Source of the DNA: a virus
DNA: 22,865 nucleotides
Direction: 5' to 3' (one strand)
Virus record (IMG/VR): IMGVR_UViG_3300046003_003791
Location: 1-22,865 of that record
The number at the start of each line of letters is the position of its first letter. The first letter of the stretch is position 1. Shown here in pieces: positions 5,545-15,136 of the stretch. The position numbers were made by a program, and so were the translations under genes. The notes beneath the pieces were generated by a model. The model worked only from the letters and a program-made list of their open reading frames with translations, made no database searches and was not told the origin of the DNA.

Positions 5545-7917
5545 TCAACTTCCTGCGTTCAATCGTGATTTTGTTTCTAAGGTTGTTTCCCAAATACCAT
5601 TTTGAATCGTGTGGTTTATTTTGGTGATAACAAACACGAGACCTTCTTTGTTGTATGTGCGGGGAACAAGTGTTGTCTTTATGACATCACCAAATTTGAA
5701 TCCGTTTATTCCATCAATTGTCAATGATAGGTTGACGGGATATAGTGCCTTGTTCAACCAATGTGCCTGTGATGTATTTGAGGCCGCACGTTTATATGAC
5801 GCATACGCACCCTTCAAGTCTGTGTGGAACTTATCACTCGCACCTACATCTGCCAAGGCGTCTTTCGTACTCTGTATGATTGTCTTCGTTTTTGTCAACT
5901 CGTCTGAACTACCACCCTGTCCTGTTGCCACATCTATCTGTTGTGAACCACCTTTCTTACCACTACCACGAGCATCAACATAGGCAGCTGCAGCGAGTGG
6001 GCCGGGTGGTTTTGAACTTATGTTTACGGATTTCATAATAGGTGCAGCGATGTTTGCGGTAAACATATACGGTGTAACCGCATCAGTAACCGCTTTTGCT
6101 ATGTTTGCATCTTCAACACTGAGTATTGCAGTTCCATTTGATTGAAGCCCTGGCAACGTACCGGGGTCAATCAATCGGGTAGTCAACTGGTATGTTTCAC
6201 CTGAGGCGAAGTTTATCTTCTTTATCAAAGCATCCCAAAAGTTCGTGAGATTCTTATAGGTTATGTTTGTCTGATTGTCTTTCAGAAATTCACGATACGT
6301 TTCTATAACACACGTTGTTGAAACAAGTATGTTTCCAACGTTTACAGGGTTTCCAAGGAAACCATTACTACTAAATGGAACAAATCGTCCATATGCACCC
6401 ATCTTTGCGTCTGGAAAGAATACCTTATCTGGCATAGTAGATACCACATCCTCAAGATATTGAGTGATATTCCCGTCGATTTTTACTTCAGCGATACCAC
6501 CGACGGGACTTCCATTCTTGATAAGAAGACCATTCATAAACTTAGCTATAGAACCTAACTTCACAAAGTACGTTGGTTCGGCAATTGGTTTCGGTGGTGG
6601 GACATTTGACCAGGCGGGAGGATTTGCAGTTGCATCGGTAGATGCACTTTGATTTTTGAAAGTTTCCTCACGAATTCCACGTGCCTTTTTACCCCCAGCG
6701 TCAAATAGATTGTTGATGTCACTTGCCGTCCACTTCTTATCAGATGCCTCAAGTTCTGTCCTCTTCCTAGCAAGTTCTGCATCACGATACAACTCAACCC
6801 TCTTCGCTAAAAGTTCAGCAGACAATGTATAGAGTCCTGTATTTTTATCTGGTTCACCAGCACCCTTGATGATTTCTTTATCAACATCATTATTTGGATC
6901 CAATTTTGCCTGTTGACTTTGACCACTCTTCCTGTAATTATCCGCCTCCAAATTCTTTTGTACGTAGATATTTGCGATAGCATCTATCTCAGTATTTTGG
7001 GCTTCACGAGTTTCTTGTAACTTTTGATCTTGTTGTTTCTGTTGTTTCTGTGCATCTGTCAGTTTCTCGTCAGGCATATCACGAACCGACCGTGGTATAG
7101 CAACCAACCAATAAGTAAAACCATTACCACTGAATTTTGACATGGATTTAGTACCTGTATATTCAATAGCAGGCCCGTCTATTTGTGCCTGTGTGTTTTT
7201 GTCTCCACCGAGTCCGGCAACATCTTGTTCGAGAACACCAGCTAAATCACTGTTTGGTATAGGTCTATCTTGTGGGTCTTTTACATCGGAATCAGGATCG
7301 GGATTGTGTTGTTCACCAGAGAGACCAATTGCTATTGTTGCCTTTGAAACAAAGCTGACCTTTGCACTGATTGCCAAATCAGGTTGAACGGACCACTCGA
7401 AGTTGTAAATGATTCCCTGCATCTGTCCTCGATTTGCCTTTGAGTTTGAACGAACAGACCATCCCCATTTTGCAAGTATAACTTTTCCTGGTTTGAAGTA
7501 AGCACGTTCTATCTTCTCCATACTAAAACCACCGGCGGTTATGTTTGGATAGACAGTGAAGTCAAATGTTCCCTTTAGAAGAGAACCGATAGTTCCTTCG
7601 TTTGAAATAGTCAAGGACTGAAGTAGTGGATATTTTGGAACATTTCGTATTGGTTCATACAGAAGAAGCTTACCCTTTTCATCAGACATCAATTTGGAGT
7701 ATTGAGAACCGAGTGCAACAGAGTTTCCACCGTCTTCGGAGAAAATCTGTGCCCATGCAACTTTTCCATACGACCAAAACAACTTTGTTGGATCACCCGA
7801 TTCGGGTGTACGTACACGTGTACCATAGGCATTTGCCCTAAACGATAACTCAGATGAAACGGAACCATCAACTTGTTGATAAAATGGATTTACATATTTT
7901 CCACCTATAACCGGCAT
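5545..7917 (-). CDS. Baseplate hub-like protein (gp27/gpD type)
   Basis: A 790-residue protein. The N-terminal third is beta-rich and includes FDFTVYPNITAGGFS and AKWGWSVRS followed by QGIIYNFEWSVQPDLAISAKVSFVS, the style of barrel found in hubs of contractile tails. Residues about 290-440 are a long, charged, helical insertion (QKQQDQKLQETREAQ…ELLAKRVELYRDAELARKR). The last 70 residues have the hub-type closing barrel (NLSLTIDGINGFKFGDVI… VFVITKINHTIQNGIWETTLE). It would form the ring joining the tail tube to the spike. It follows the LysM protein directly, the order of P2 X-D and of other contractile injection systems. The AGGAGG ribosome-binding site is formed by the last two codons of the LysM gene. 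Hub assignment rests on context and fold-style reading; no spike gene is seen in the window. Confidence 0.65.
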   Translation of the reverse strand: MPVIGGKYVNPFYQQVDGSVSSELSFRANAYGTRVRTPESGDPTKLFWSYGKVAWAQIFSEDGGNSVALGSQYSKLMSDEKGKLLLYEPIRNVPKYPLLQSLTISNEGTIGSLLKGTFDFTVYPNITAGGFSMEKIERAYFKPGKVILAKWGWSVRSNSKANRGQMQGIIYNFEWSVQPDLAISAKVSFVSKATIAIGLSGEQHNPDPDSDVKDPQDRPIPNSDLAGVLEQDVAGLGGDKNTQAQIDGPAIEYTGTKSMSKFSGNGFTYWLVAIPRSVRDMPDEKLTDAQKQQKQQDQKLQETREAQNTEIDAIANIYVQKNLEADNYRKSGQSQQAKLDPNNDVDKEIIKGAGEPDKNTGLYTLSAELLAKRVELYRDAELARKRTELEASDKKWTASDINNLFDAGGKKARGIREETFKNQSASTDATANPPAWSNVPPPKPIAEPTYFVKLGSIAKFMNGLLIKNGSPVGGIAEVKIDGNITQYLEDVVSTMPDKVFFPDAKMGAYGRFVPFSSNGFLGNPVNVGNILVSTTCVIETYREFLKDNQTNITYKNLTNFWDALIKKINFASGETYQLTTRLIDPGTLPGLQSNGTAILSVEDANIAKAVTDAVTPYMFTANIAAPIMKSVNISSKPPGPLAAAAYVDARGSGKKGGSQQIDVATGQGGSSDELTKTKTIIQSTKDALADVGASDKFHTDLKGAYASYKRAASNTSQAHWLNKALYPVNLSLTIDGINGFKFGDVIKTTLVPRTYNKEGLVFVITKINHTIQNGIWETTLETKSRLNAGS

Positions 7918-7918
7918 T

Positions 7919-8260
7919 TTACCTCCTACTGTTCAATTCTGAAATCATAGCAGAAATCGGTGCATACTCATCAAAATAAGGAATACGAATTACTAAACCA
8001 GGTGGGACAAATAAAGAACCGTGTCCAATTCCGTTTGCCTTTGCGATTACGTGCCAGAATAATTCATCCCCGTAAAACTCTTTAGCAAGATTATCCAACC
8101 TATCACCCTCTTGTGCAAGGATGTAGGTATCATCTGCGTGAAGCGTACTGAAGGTGGGGTAGATAGTCGTCTCTAACCTTCGAACAGATGACACAGAACC
8201 TTCTGTGTTTATCTTCCTAGCATTAGTTACGATGTTTGCATTTTCATATCGTGATGACAT
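7919..8260 (-). CDS. LysM-like baseplate protein (gp53/gpX type)
   Basis: A 113-residue protein whose residues 45-95 read as a LysM domain: TYILAQEGDRLDNLAKEFYG, then LFWHVIAKANGI and PPGLVIRIPY. In phages and contractile injection systems, small LysM proteins such as T4 gp53 and P2 gpX join the baseplate to the tube rather than bind peptidoglycan. The residues before 40 are basic and probably extended. ATG 8260 has GAAGGA upstream. Its stop codon is two bases from the ATG of the hub-like gene, and its last two codons (AGG AGG) serve as that gene's ribosome-binding site. Confidence 0.8.
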   Translation of the reverse strand: MSSRYENANIVTNARKINTEGSVSSVRRLETTIYPTFSTLHADDTYILAQEGDRLDNLAKEFYGDELFWHVIAKANGIGHGSLFVPPGLVIRIPYFDEYAPISAMISELNSRR

Positions 8261-8278
8261 TATTACATCCTTCCGTTA

Positions 8279-11200
8279 TTAGTAACCGGGAACATTTGCA
8301 GTTTGATTCTTTTTCAAGTTGAATGTCTTTCTCATATAGTAAACAGCTGCCGCTTTACCAGCAGGAATTCCTTCGTAACCCTCCAATGCAGCTTTTCTGA
8401 GTGCTTCGAGGTGTGTTCTAAATGTTGCATCCTTTGGTTTTTTCGATGACCACAGCGCGTCATATGCTTTGTTTTCCTCACTACTTATAGCGACCCAAGT
8501 CGTCAAACCGGTTGGTAGTGGTGATGGTGGGATAACCCCGTCTTTTGGACGTGGTATCGGTGAATCCGTCTTACCATCCTTCTTATCCGTATTTGCAGGA
8601 GGTGTTTTACTTGTAGTCGAACTTGTACTTCCATTTTGACCAGCTTGTAGTAGTGCAACACCCGTCAAGTTTTCTCTTGCCGTGTTGGCCCGAACGATTG
8701 GTACACCCGGTATCGGTGTGTATGAACCACTCATCATTTGTTCAAGTGCAGTTGCCTGCGTCTTTGGTAAGGCACTTGGATTTACAAAATTACTCGTTGG
8801 TGTTGCCGCGTTTGGTTTTTCTGTGGCGGAACCACTTGTTTGCGTTCCATTCGACTTTTGAGGATCTGGTTCAGGGTCACTCGGGTCAGGAGAAACCGTG
8901 ATAGTTTGTATTGGTTTTGCCGCATATGGTTTACCATTGTCATATCCTGTGTAAATAACCGGAGTTCCCTTGTCCTCATACTCAACAAAGTAGTTGACAC
9001 GATTTGGTGAGTTGTGTGGAATAAGTCCCGTCTCAACATTGGTTCCGGTTGTTGTATCGTCGTATAGACTGTACATGACACCACGGAACTCTGGTCGGTA
9101 AACACCAACAGGTACGAATGAAACACTAACATCAATGTGTTTAGGTAATTGAAGAACGCCAGGCGAACTTAGTGCCTTTATAGTTGCGTCATTCAAGTTC
9201 ATATCTTCAGGTAACTTAGCGGTTTCCCAAGTTGTTTGTTGATTATCAAACGTATAGCTCAATGAAGAAATGTATCCCGGCATTTTACGATACAAGTGAC
9301 CTATGTTCAGACGAACCATTGGGCCTCTCATAAATCCGTTATCACGATATTCAGGTGCCGTCCATGACGCAAGATAATTCAATTTACGCCATGATGCACG
9401 CATCTCATCACGAGAACCAATGTGTACGGTAAAGTCAAACGATACCTCACGCTCATAACCTTGGTAAACGTAAAGTGGATCTGCACGACCCATGTACTTT
9501 ACTGAATTCCAAGATGGTTTATGGTTATCTGTGATACTACCGAATGTTGCTCGGAATACAATAATCTCAGCAGGACAGTTATCGTGTCCTTGTAACACAA
9601 GACTTGAGAAGTAAAATTCAATCAAGTCACGTGTACCATTCACACCACTTTCTGCCAAAGTTGTATTACCCAACTCGTATGCCAATCCAGTATTGATATT
9701 GAAGTTTGCCCTCTTGTAATCAATAATGTTTATTCTGTCACCACGGAAGTACTGTCCTTCTTTTTGAATAGGTACACCATAGTCTCTAAACTCTTTGTTT
9801 CCGTTTTGTTGTATGATTTCGGGGTTGTCAAACTTCGCATATCTAACACTACTAATGAACGGTTGATCTCGACGTACACCTGGTCTACCTTGGTCACCAA
9901 ATCCATAACGTTCTGAAAGATTACGAGTCCCAAATCTTGCTATGTTTGGGTTGGTTACAAAAGCACGACCCTGATCATCCGCTTGTGAGCCCGATGCAAA
10001 ATCAACTCCCACGTCCGCCCTAAAGTCATTGAAGTACTTGTTGTTCAATCTGTTGTTTCGACGTAGTTTATCATAGTTTGCAGTTCTGTACTGTTTTATC
10101 AAACTATCCTTGTCAACATTATCAGGATGAACTGAATTTGCAAGTAACGTTTCGGTCTTACCAAGATTGATGGAGGTTCGTCTTTCTGTTCTCGAGAATT
10201 GTGTATCGTGTCTCGGACTGTATGGGTTTACTCCACTGATGATGTTGTTCTGTTCCTGTTGTATGTTCGGACTACCAGCTTCTTGTGATACATCATTCAA
10301 TTCTTTCGGTCCACCCGGTAAAAGGTACGAAAGTGCCTTGAGTAAACCACCGACTCCATTTTCTTTTAGGTATGAACCGTAAGTTGTTGAATACGCATAA
10401 AAGGTATCACGTCTTGACTCAGGTGTATACGTTGGTTCACGTTGTGCTCGTAAATCTGGAGCAGTAGTGTAGTGAACGAGGTACGGGTGGGTCGATCTGT
10501 GAATACGTGTACCACCTATACCTAAGAACGAGCTTGGGCCACCAAAGTTTGAAGAGATACGTACTATCTCAGAGTTTCCACTTATATCCTGTGGTATAGA
10601 TGGTGGTGGAGTCGGTTGCTGACCTTCCTGGTCGGTAGGTGTTGGTGTTTGTGATGGTGTAATTGAAGGCGTGAATGAGTTAGGTAATAATTCCTTCATC
10701 AAACCAATCAAACGATTGTAATTTGTTTTGTTATCTGTGGTTGGTTTTTCTAATTGACTAAACTGTCCCTCGGCAGTTCCTTGTGCAGTTAGTTGTAATT
10801 CACGTGCAACAGTTGCCTTTTCATACATATTCAGTCTACCACTGTCAAGTAGGTCGAGAGTACTTATACCATGTCTCGGTATATGGAAACCAACCCTTGC
10901 GGTTGCAACGTTTGCAATTACCGATAGTGGATTGAATGTCAGTGTTGTTGATACCCCCGCAATTTGACTCAACTCGTTAGATGGATTTATATCCACAACC
11001 GGGTTCATAAATTGAAGTCCAACTTGTCTTACATTCCAAGCAAGTCCTTTTATAGAAGTCAGGAATTTTCCAATGCGTTGTGAATCAAAGATTACACGAT
11101 CAACCATAGTGGCTATACCAGCACGTGCAACACCATCATCAACACCACGGAAAATTCCACCCCAACGTTCAGGTTCCAACCCACCTTGAATACCACGGAG

Positions 11201-14200
11201 TACAAACGGTTGATTCCAAACAAAGTCATAATTGAAAGAATCATCACGGAGATTGAACTTGGAATACTGTGCATCCAACGGTGATGGCGAACGTCTTGTT
11301 ATCGCCCACTTTGTTAGATAACCCCTTTGTTCTGTGTTGTCTTTTACACCACGTTCGTATTTGTTCTCATATGAACCAGCGATTCCACCTGTAACTATAT
11401 CGGGTACTTGATTCTCAAGTGTTGCTGAAAGTGTACCATTTGACCACGGACGTTTGCCTAACGATAGTGGTGCATACTTCTCTTGATTGATTGTCTTTAT
11501 ACTACGTCTCTGTGCCCTTGCAGACTCTATATCAAATCTACGGGATGAGTCTTCGTCAAAACGAAGAACAGGATCGATAATAGGGTAGAGTGTACTTTCA
11601 CCACCGGTCATTCCAACCATGAATCCTGTGCGTTCAGACGGTGTATATCCAAAAAATGTAGTGAACGGTACGTTTTTAGGTATCGCGAGATTTGATGAAC
11701 CGGCAAATGAGAAACGAGAAAACTGTTGTGATAACTTTGTCTCAGTCGTTGAAAACAAACGAGTGAATCCTTCAACTGACTCTGGATTCTCAGCTGTTAT
11801 TCCTAAGTAGTTTACTTCAGGTGCCTCTTGACGAGTTCCCGTCCAACCAAAGGTACTATCTCGTTGTGCAAGTTTTGATTCCACTTTGGATGTTATATCC
11901 ACACCACCGTTTTTCAAGTCTTCATTTACTTTAGCGTTACCCGGTATACCGAACAAAGATTCACCAACATATTCTGATGTTAGTGACTGTGGAAATGAAG
12001 TAAATCCTGTTGCAGAAAGATCATTGAAGAAATTCGCTGTGTTTGCAGATTTTGGATCGCCCTTGAATGTGAATTGACTTGAGTCTTCCACATATTTGGT
12101 TTCATTCAAAGCAACCTTCAAATCAAAACCACTACCATTCGTGTTTCCAAGAAAATCAACGGGTGTTGGTGTAGAACCTTGGAATGTAAATGTACTAGAA
12201 TCCTTCACATACTTTGTTTCAAGTAAAGGTGTCTTGTTTACAAACCCACTTCCGTTTGTGTCTGCAAAGAAGTTGATTTCCGTAGGCAGACCACCTTTGA
12301 ATGTGTACTCCGATATGTCCTTTACATACTCGGAACTCAACTTCTGTGCAAATGTGGTAAATCCCTTACCTTGTGTATCCGTGAAAAAGTTAGTCTTTGG
12401 TGCAGACCTATTTGCACCTTTGAATGTAAACTCGGAACCATCTTTTACATACTTGGTTACCATTCGTTGTGGGAATTTTTCAAATCCCTTTGTTGCAAAC
12501 TTCTTGGTCAGGTCAACGTAGTCAGTCTCAGGTGCAGACTGTGCACTTCCATCGAAAACAAATCTCGAGGCATCACGAACATATCGTGTTACCATAGACG
12601 GTGCTATTTTCTCAAATCCCTTTGTTGTACTACTACGTATCAGGTCGAACTGGTCAACCTCAGGTGCACTCTGTTTGTTACCATCCCAATCATAGATAGA
12701 AGAATTTGGTATGTACTTTGAATCATAGAGTTGTGCAAACCTATGGAATCCTGTTGAAGTGCTCTGACCATTCAAGTCAAAGTAATTCACTTCAGGTGCT
12801 TCTTGTTTATTACCGTCCCAATCAAATCGTGAAGACTGATGGATATACTTTGTATCGTATTGTTGAGCAAATCTATGAAATCCCGTTGTAGTGTTTGTAC
12901 CATTCAAATCAAAGTAGTTTACCTCGGGAGAATTATTCTTATCACCAGCAAAGGTAAACACAGATGAATCAGACACATACTTGGTATCAAGTGCCTGTGC
13001 AAATCTATGAAATCCTGAAGTCGTGTTTCTTCCATTCAAATCGAAGTAATTGACCTCAGGTGACTCGGTTGGATTTCCTTTGAACGTAAATAGCGATGAG
13101 TCGGGAACATACTTTGAATCCAAAGATTGTGGAAATCTGTGGAATCCTGTAGTAGTGTGAGTGGCACTCACATCGAAGTAATTTACTTCAGGTGCATTTT
13201 GATTATTACCATCCCAATCATAAGTTGAGGACTCGTGTACAAACTTTGAATCATAGAGTTGTGCAAATCTGTGGAATCCGATGGTAGTATTCGTACCATT
13301 CAAATCAAAGTAGTTTACCTCCGGTGAGGATTGTCTATCGCCACCCCAAGTAAATGCAGAGGCATCACTGACATACTTTGTATCATACAACTGTGGAAAT
13401 GTTTGAAATCCAGCATTTGTGTACTGACCTGTTACATCAAAGTAGTTTACGGCTGGCGCAGATTGTCCAACCCCATCAAAGTCATAGATTGATGAGTCAG
13501 GTATGTATCTTGAATCATATATCTGAGCAAAACGGTGGAAACCATTTGAATTCTGACCGGTGACATCAAAGTAGTCCACTTCTGGTGCCTGACCACTCTT
13601 GCCCTTCCAAACAAATTCGGATGCATCTTGTTTATACGCAGTTTCATATTGAATCACAAATGTCTTGAATCCGTCAGATGCGTATTGTTTAGTTACATCA
13701 AAGTAATCTACACCGGTTGGTCTTGAAAATCCAAACTTAGAACTTTCAGTATTGTAATCAGTCTCACCCACACTAGCAAACTTTTTGAACCCCACACCGT
13801 TTGTATCGGTTATGAAGTTTGTTGTTGGTGCGGCTGTGCTGTTACCACTCCACCCAAAAACAGAATCACCTGTGTATTCAGTTGAACCTTGTTGTGCCCT
13901 TACAACAAAACCTCTTGCATTTGTGTCCGGGAAGAAGTTTACTTGTTGAGTACCAACTATTGCAAGTGAAGTACCTTCGGTATTTTCGTGTCTACCACCT
14001 GGAATTGTCTTTATTACCGTATCCACGTTCAACGATGACCTGTCAGTTGTTTGTACGGATTCCAAGTCATAACGTTCAGTATCAGGTTCTTGTGTTGGCT
14101 CGATATTTGCCAATCTCGAAGTTGTTACGAATCGAACTGGTTTTTCATCACGATTCAGAAAACTCTCGTCACCCGCTAAATGAAACTCCCCGTTCTGAAC

Positions 14201-15091
14201 ACGAAAGACTTTTGTGTTTGGATCTACAACAAGACCTTGCTTTATTGTCTCTGTTATGATGTTTGGTGTCTGTGCCTCGGGTACGAGTATCAATAGTTCA
14301 GACTTCTGAAGTGCAAGATTCGGGTCAATCACGTTATTGAGTGGTGAAAACAAATCCTTATTGATTACAACCGATTGTCCACTTCTATCCGTTGACTGTT
14401 CGGGACGTGTAATTGGTATGTTTGGGTTTGTAACGTTACCACTCTCAGTTCTTATTTCCGTTCCACCGATGACAGTACGAGCCGGTGACAGATTCGGTGA
14501 TTGTGCACCTCTTTCAATTTGTTGTTCTGGTCTTGTGATTTCTATTTCAGGAATGACGATGTTGTTTGTTGTATCATTCTCAACACGCACAACATCAATT
14601 GGTGAGTTCAAGTTATTTGTCCCAACATTTGTCTTTGTAACAATGATGTTAGATTTATCTAATCGACTAACAAACACTTCCTGACGTATATCGTCAAAAC
14701 GTGATTGCACTTTATCCAATGATAGAGCATTCACATTTCGTAGACTAAATTCCTTATTGATATTCGAAAGACGTGACACGGAGTTTAGTGTCATATCTTC
14801 CATTGCAACTTTGATGATGTCATCAAGACGGGTTGAGTTCAGTTTCGTCTCAACCGGAGTAGTGTTGAATTTCTCGACCTGTGTTCTACGCGAAGACAAC
14901 TTGTCCTCTATTGGAGTTTGGTCTGGTCTTGCAATCTGTTGTTGCATAGACTTCAGTTTCTCAGTTATCGGTTGGAACGTTGCAAAGTTTTTGTTACTCG
15001 TGGCTTTAGATGCCTCGGGTGTACTCTTAGGTTCCCTTGAAACTTCAGAACGAAATTTTGATAGGTCGGATTGTAAATCTACTAAAGCCAT
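8279..15091 (-). CDS. Giant tail/baseplate protein with about 17 tandem repeats (2270 aa)
   Basis: A 2270-residue protein. Residues 1-384: hydrophilic, with a duplicated ITRPEQ…DR/ER…GQS element. Residues about 385-1132: about 17 tandem units of 39-46 residues; the core unit is 44 residues, of the form NYFDLNGTNTTxGFHRFAQ followed by YDxKYxxDSSxFTFxG and SPEV. Residues about 1480-1510: Pro/Thr-rich linker. Residues about 1830-2010: a conserved tail domain with GRADPLYVYQGYEREVSFDF, then SRDEMRASWRKLNYLASWTAPEY, a signature I associate with tube-like baseplate proteins (comparable to T4 gp48/gp54). A low-complexity region and a final helical segment follow. It lies between tape measure and LysM, where tube-initiator proteins belong. 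ATG 15091 has AGAGGA and late motif c 21 bases upstream. Location in the baseplate is well supported; the repeats' role is unknown. Confidence 0.75.
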   Translation of the reverse strand: MALVDLQSDLSKFRSEVSREPKSTPEASKATSNKNFATFQPITEKLKSMQQQIARPDQTPIEDKLSSRRTQVEKFNTTPVETKLNSTRLDDIIKVAMEDMTLNSVSRLSNINKEFSLRNVNALSLDKVQSRFDDIRQEVFVSRLDKSNIIVTKTNVGTNNLNSPIDVVRVENDTTNNIVIPEIEITRPEQQIERGAQSPNLSPARTVIGGTEIRTESGNVTNPNIPITRPEQSTDRSGQSVVINKDLFSPLNNVIDPNLALQKSELLILVPEAQTPNIITETIKQGLVVDPNTKVFRVQNGEFHLAGDESFLNRDEKPVRFVTTSRLANIEPTQEPDTERYDLESVQTTDRSSLNVDTVIKTIPGGRHENTEGTSLAIVGTQQVNFFPDTNARGFVVRAQQGSTEYTGDSVFGWSGNSTAAPTTNFITDTNGVGFKKFASVGETDYNTESSKFGFSRPTGVDYFDVTKQYASDGFKTFVIQYETAYKQDASEFVWKGKSGQAPEVDYFDVTGQNSNGFHRFAQIYDSRYIPDSSIYDFDGVGQSAPAVNYFDVTGQYTNAGFQTFPQLYDTKYVSDASAFTWGGDRQSSPEVNYFDLNGTNTTIGFHRFAQLYDSKFVHESSTYDWDGNNQNAPEVNYFDVSATHTTTGFHRFPQSLDSKYVPDSSLFTFKGNPTESPEVNYFDLNGRNTTSGFHRFAQALDTKYVSDSSVFTFAGDKNNSPEVNYFDLNGTNTTTGFHRFAQQYDTKYIHQSSRFDWDGNKQEAPEVNYFDLNGQSTSTGFHRFAQLYDSKYIPNSSIYDWDGNKQSAPEVDQFDLIRSSTTKGFEKIAPSMVTRYVRDASRFVFDGSAQSAPETDYVDLTKKFATKGFEKFPQRMVTKYVKDGSEFTFKGANRSAPKTNFFTDTQGKGFTTFAQKLSSEYVKDISEYTFKGGLPTEINFFADTNGSGFVNKTPLLETKYVKDSSTFTFQGSTPTPVDFLGNTNGSGFDLKVALNETKYVEDSSQFTFKGDPKSANTANFFNDLSATGFTSFPQSLTSEYVGESLFGIPGNAKVNEDLKNGGVDITSKVESKLAQRDSTFGWTGTRQEAPEVNYLGITAENPESVEGFTRLFSTTETKLSQQFSRFSFAGSSNLAIPKNVPFTTFFGYTPSERTGFMVGMTGGESTLYPIIDPVLRFDEDSSRRFDIESARAQRRSIKTINQEKYAPLSLGKRPWSNGTLSATLENQVPDIVTGGIAGSYENKYERGVKDNTEQRGYLTKWAITRRSPSPLDAQYSKFNLRDDSFNYDFVWNQPFVLRGIQGGLEPERWGGIFRGVDDGVARAGIATMVDRVIFDSQRIGKFLTSIKGLAWNVRQVGLQFMNPVVDINPSNELSQIAGVSTTLTFNPLSVIANVATARVGFHIPRHGISTLDLLDSGRLNMYEKATVARELQLTAQGTAEGQFSQLEKPTTDNKTNYNRLIGLMKELLPNSFTPSITPSQTPTPTDQEGQQPTPPPSIPQDISGNSEIVRISSNFGGPSSFLGIGGTRIHRSTHPYLVHYTTAPDLRAQREPTYTPESRRDTFYAYSTTYGSYLKENGVGGLLKALSYLLPGGPKELNDVSQEAGSPNIQQEQNNIISGVNPYSPRHDTQFSRTERRTSINLGKTETLLANSVHPDNVDKDSLIKQYRTANYDKLRRNNRLNNKYFNDFRADVGVDFASGSQADDQGRAFVTNPNIARFGTRNLSERYGFGDQGRPGVRRDQPFISSVRYAKFDNPEIIQQNGNKEFRDYGVPIQKEGQYFRGDRINIIDYKRANFNINTGLAYELGNTTLAESGVNGTRDLIEFYFSSLVLQGHDNCPAEIIVFRATFGSITDNHKPSWNSVKYMGRADPLYVYQGYEREVSFDFTVHIGSRDEMRASWRKLNYLASWTAPEYRDNGFMRGPMVRLNIGHLYRKMPGYISSLSYTFDNQQTTWETAKLPEDMNLNDATIKALSSPGVLQLPKHIDVSVSFVPVGVYRPEFRGVMYSLYDDTTTGTNVETGLIPHNSPNRVNYFVEYEDKGTPVIYTGYDNGKPYAAKPIQTITVSPDPSDPEPDPQKSNGTQTSGSATEKPNAATPTSNFVNPSALPKTQATALEQMMSGSYTPIPGVPIVRANTARENLTGVALLQAGQNGSTSSTTSKTPPANTDKKDGKTDSPIPRPKDGVIPPSPLPTGLTTWVAISSEENKAYDALWSSKKPKDATFRTHLEALRKAALEGYEGIPAGKAAAVYYMRKTFNLKKNQTANVPGY
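11696..13939 (-). repeat. Tandem repeat array of about 132 bp units within the giant tail gene
   Basis: About 17 in-frame units encode residues 385-1132. Units in the middle (about 12650-13450) are exactly 132 bp and similar at DNA level: the stretch beginning gtaccattcaaatcaaagta occurs at 12897 and again at 13293, exactly three units apart. Outer units are shorter and more diverged, typically with a DTNGxGF core in place of NGTNTTxGF. Confidence 0.9.
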
Positions 15092-15112
15092 AGTCCTCTA
15101 CTGTTGTTTCAT

Positions 15113-15121
15113 ATAAATATG
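15113..15121 (-). promoter_or_regulatory. Late-promoter-like motif, copy c
   Basis: Coding-strand CATATTTAT (in CATATTTATATG, a 5-bp dyad) lies 21 bases before the giant tail gene and 15 bases after the tape measure stop. Confidence 0.55.
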
Positions 15122-15136
15122 GAATGGTGAGGATTA

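Noticed and set aside
11696-13939. Repeat array considered as CRISPR or non-coding satellite
   Set aside because: Units are 132 bp, in frame, without unique spacers, and read through as one protein repeat.
11619-14684. Several plus-strand open frames of 60-146 codons across the repeat region
   Set aside because: They are shadows of the giant tail gene: low stop density comes from the repeated codons, and the products show no coherent features.
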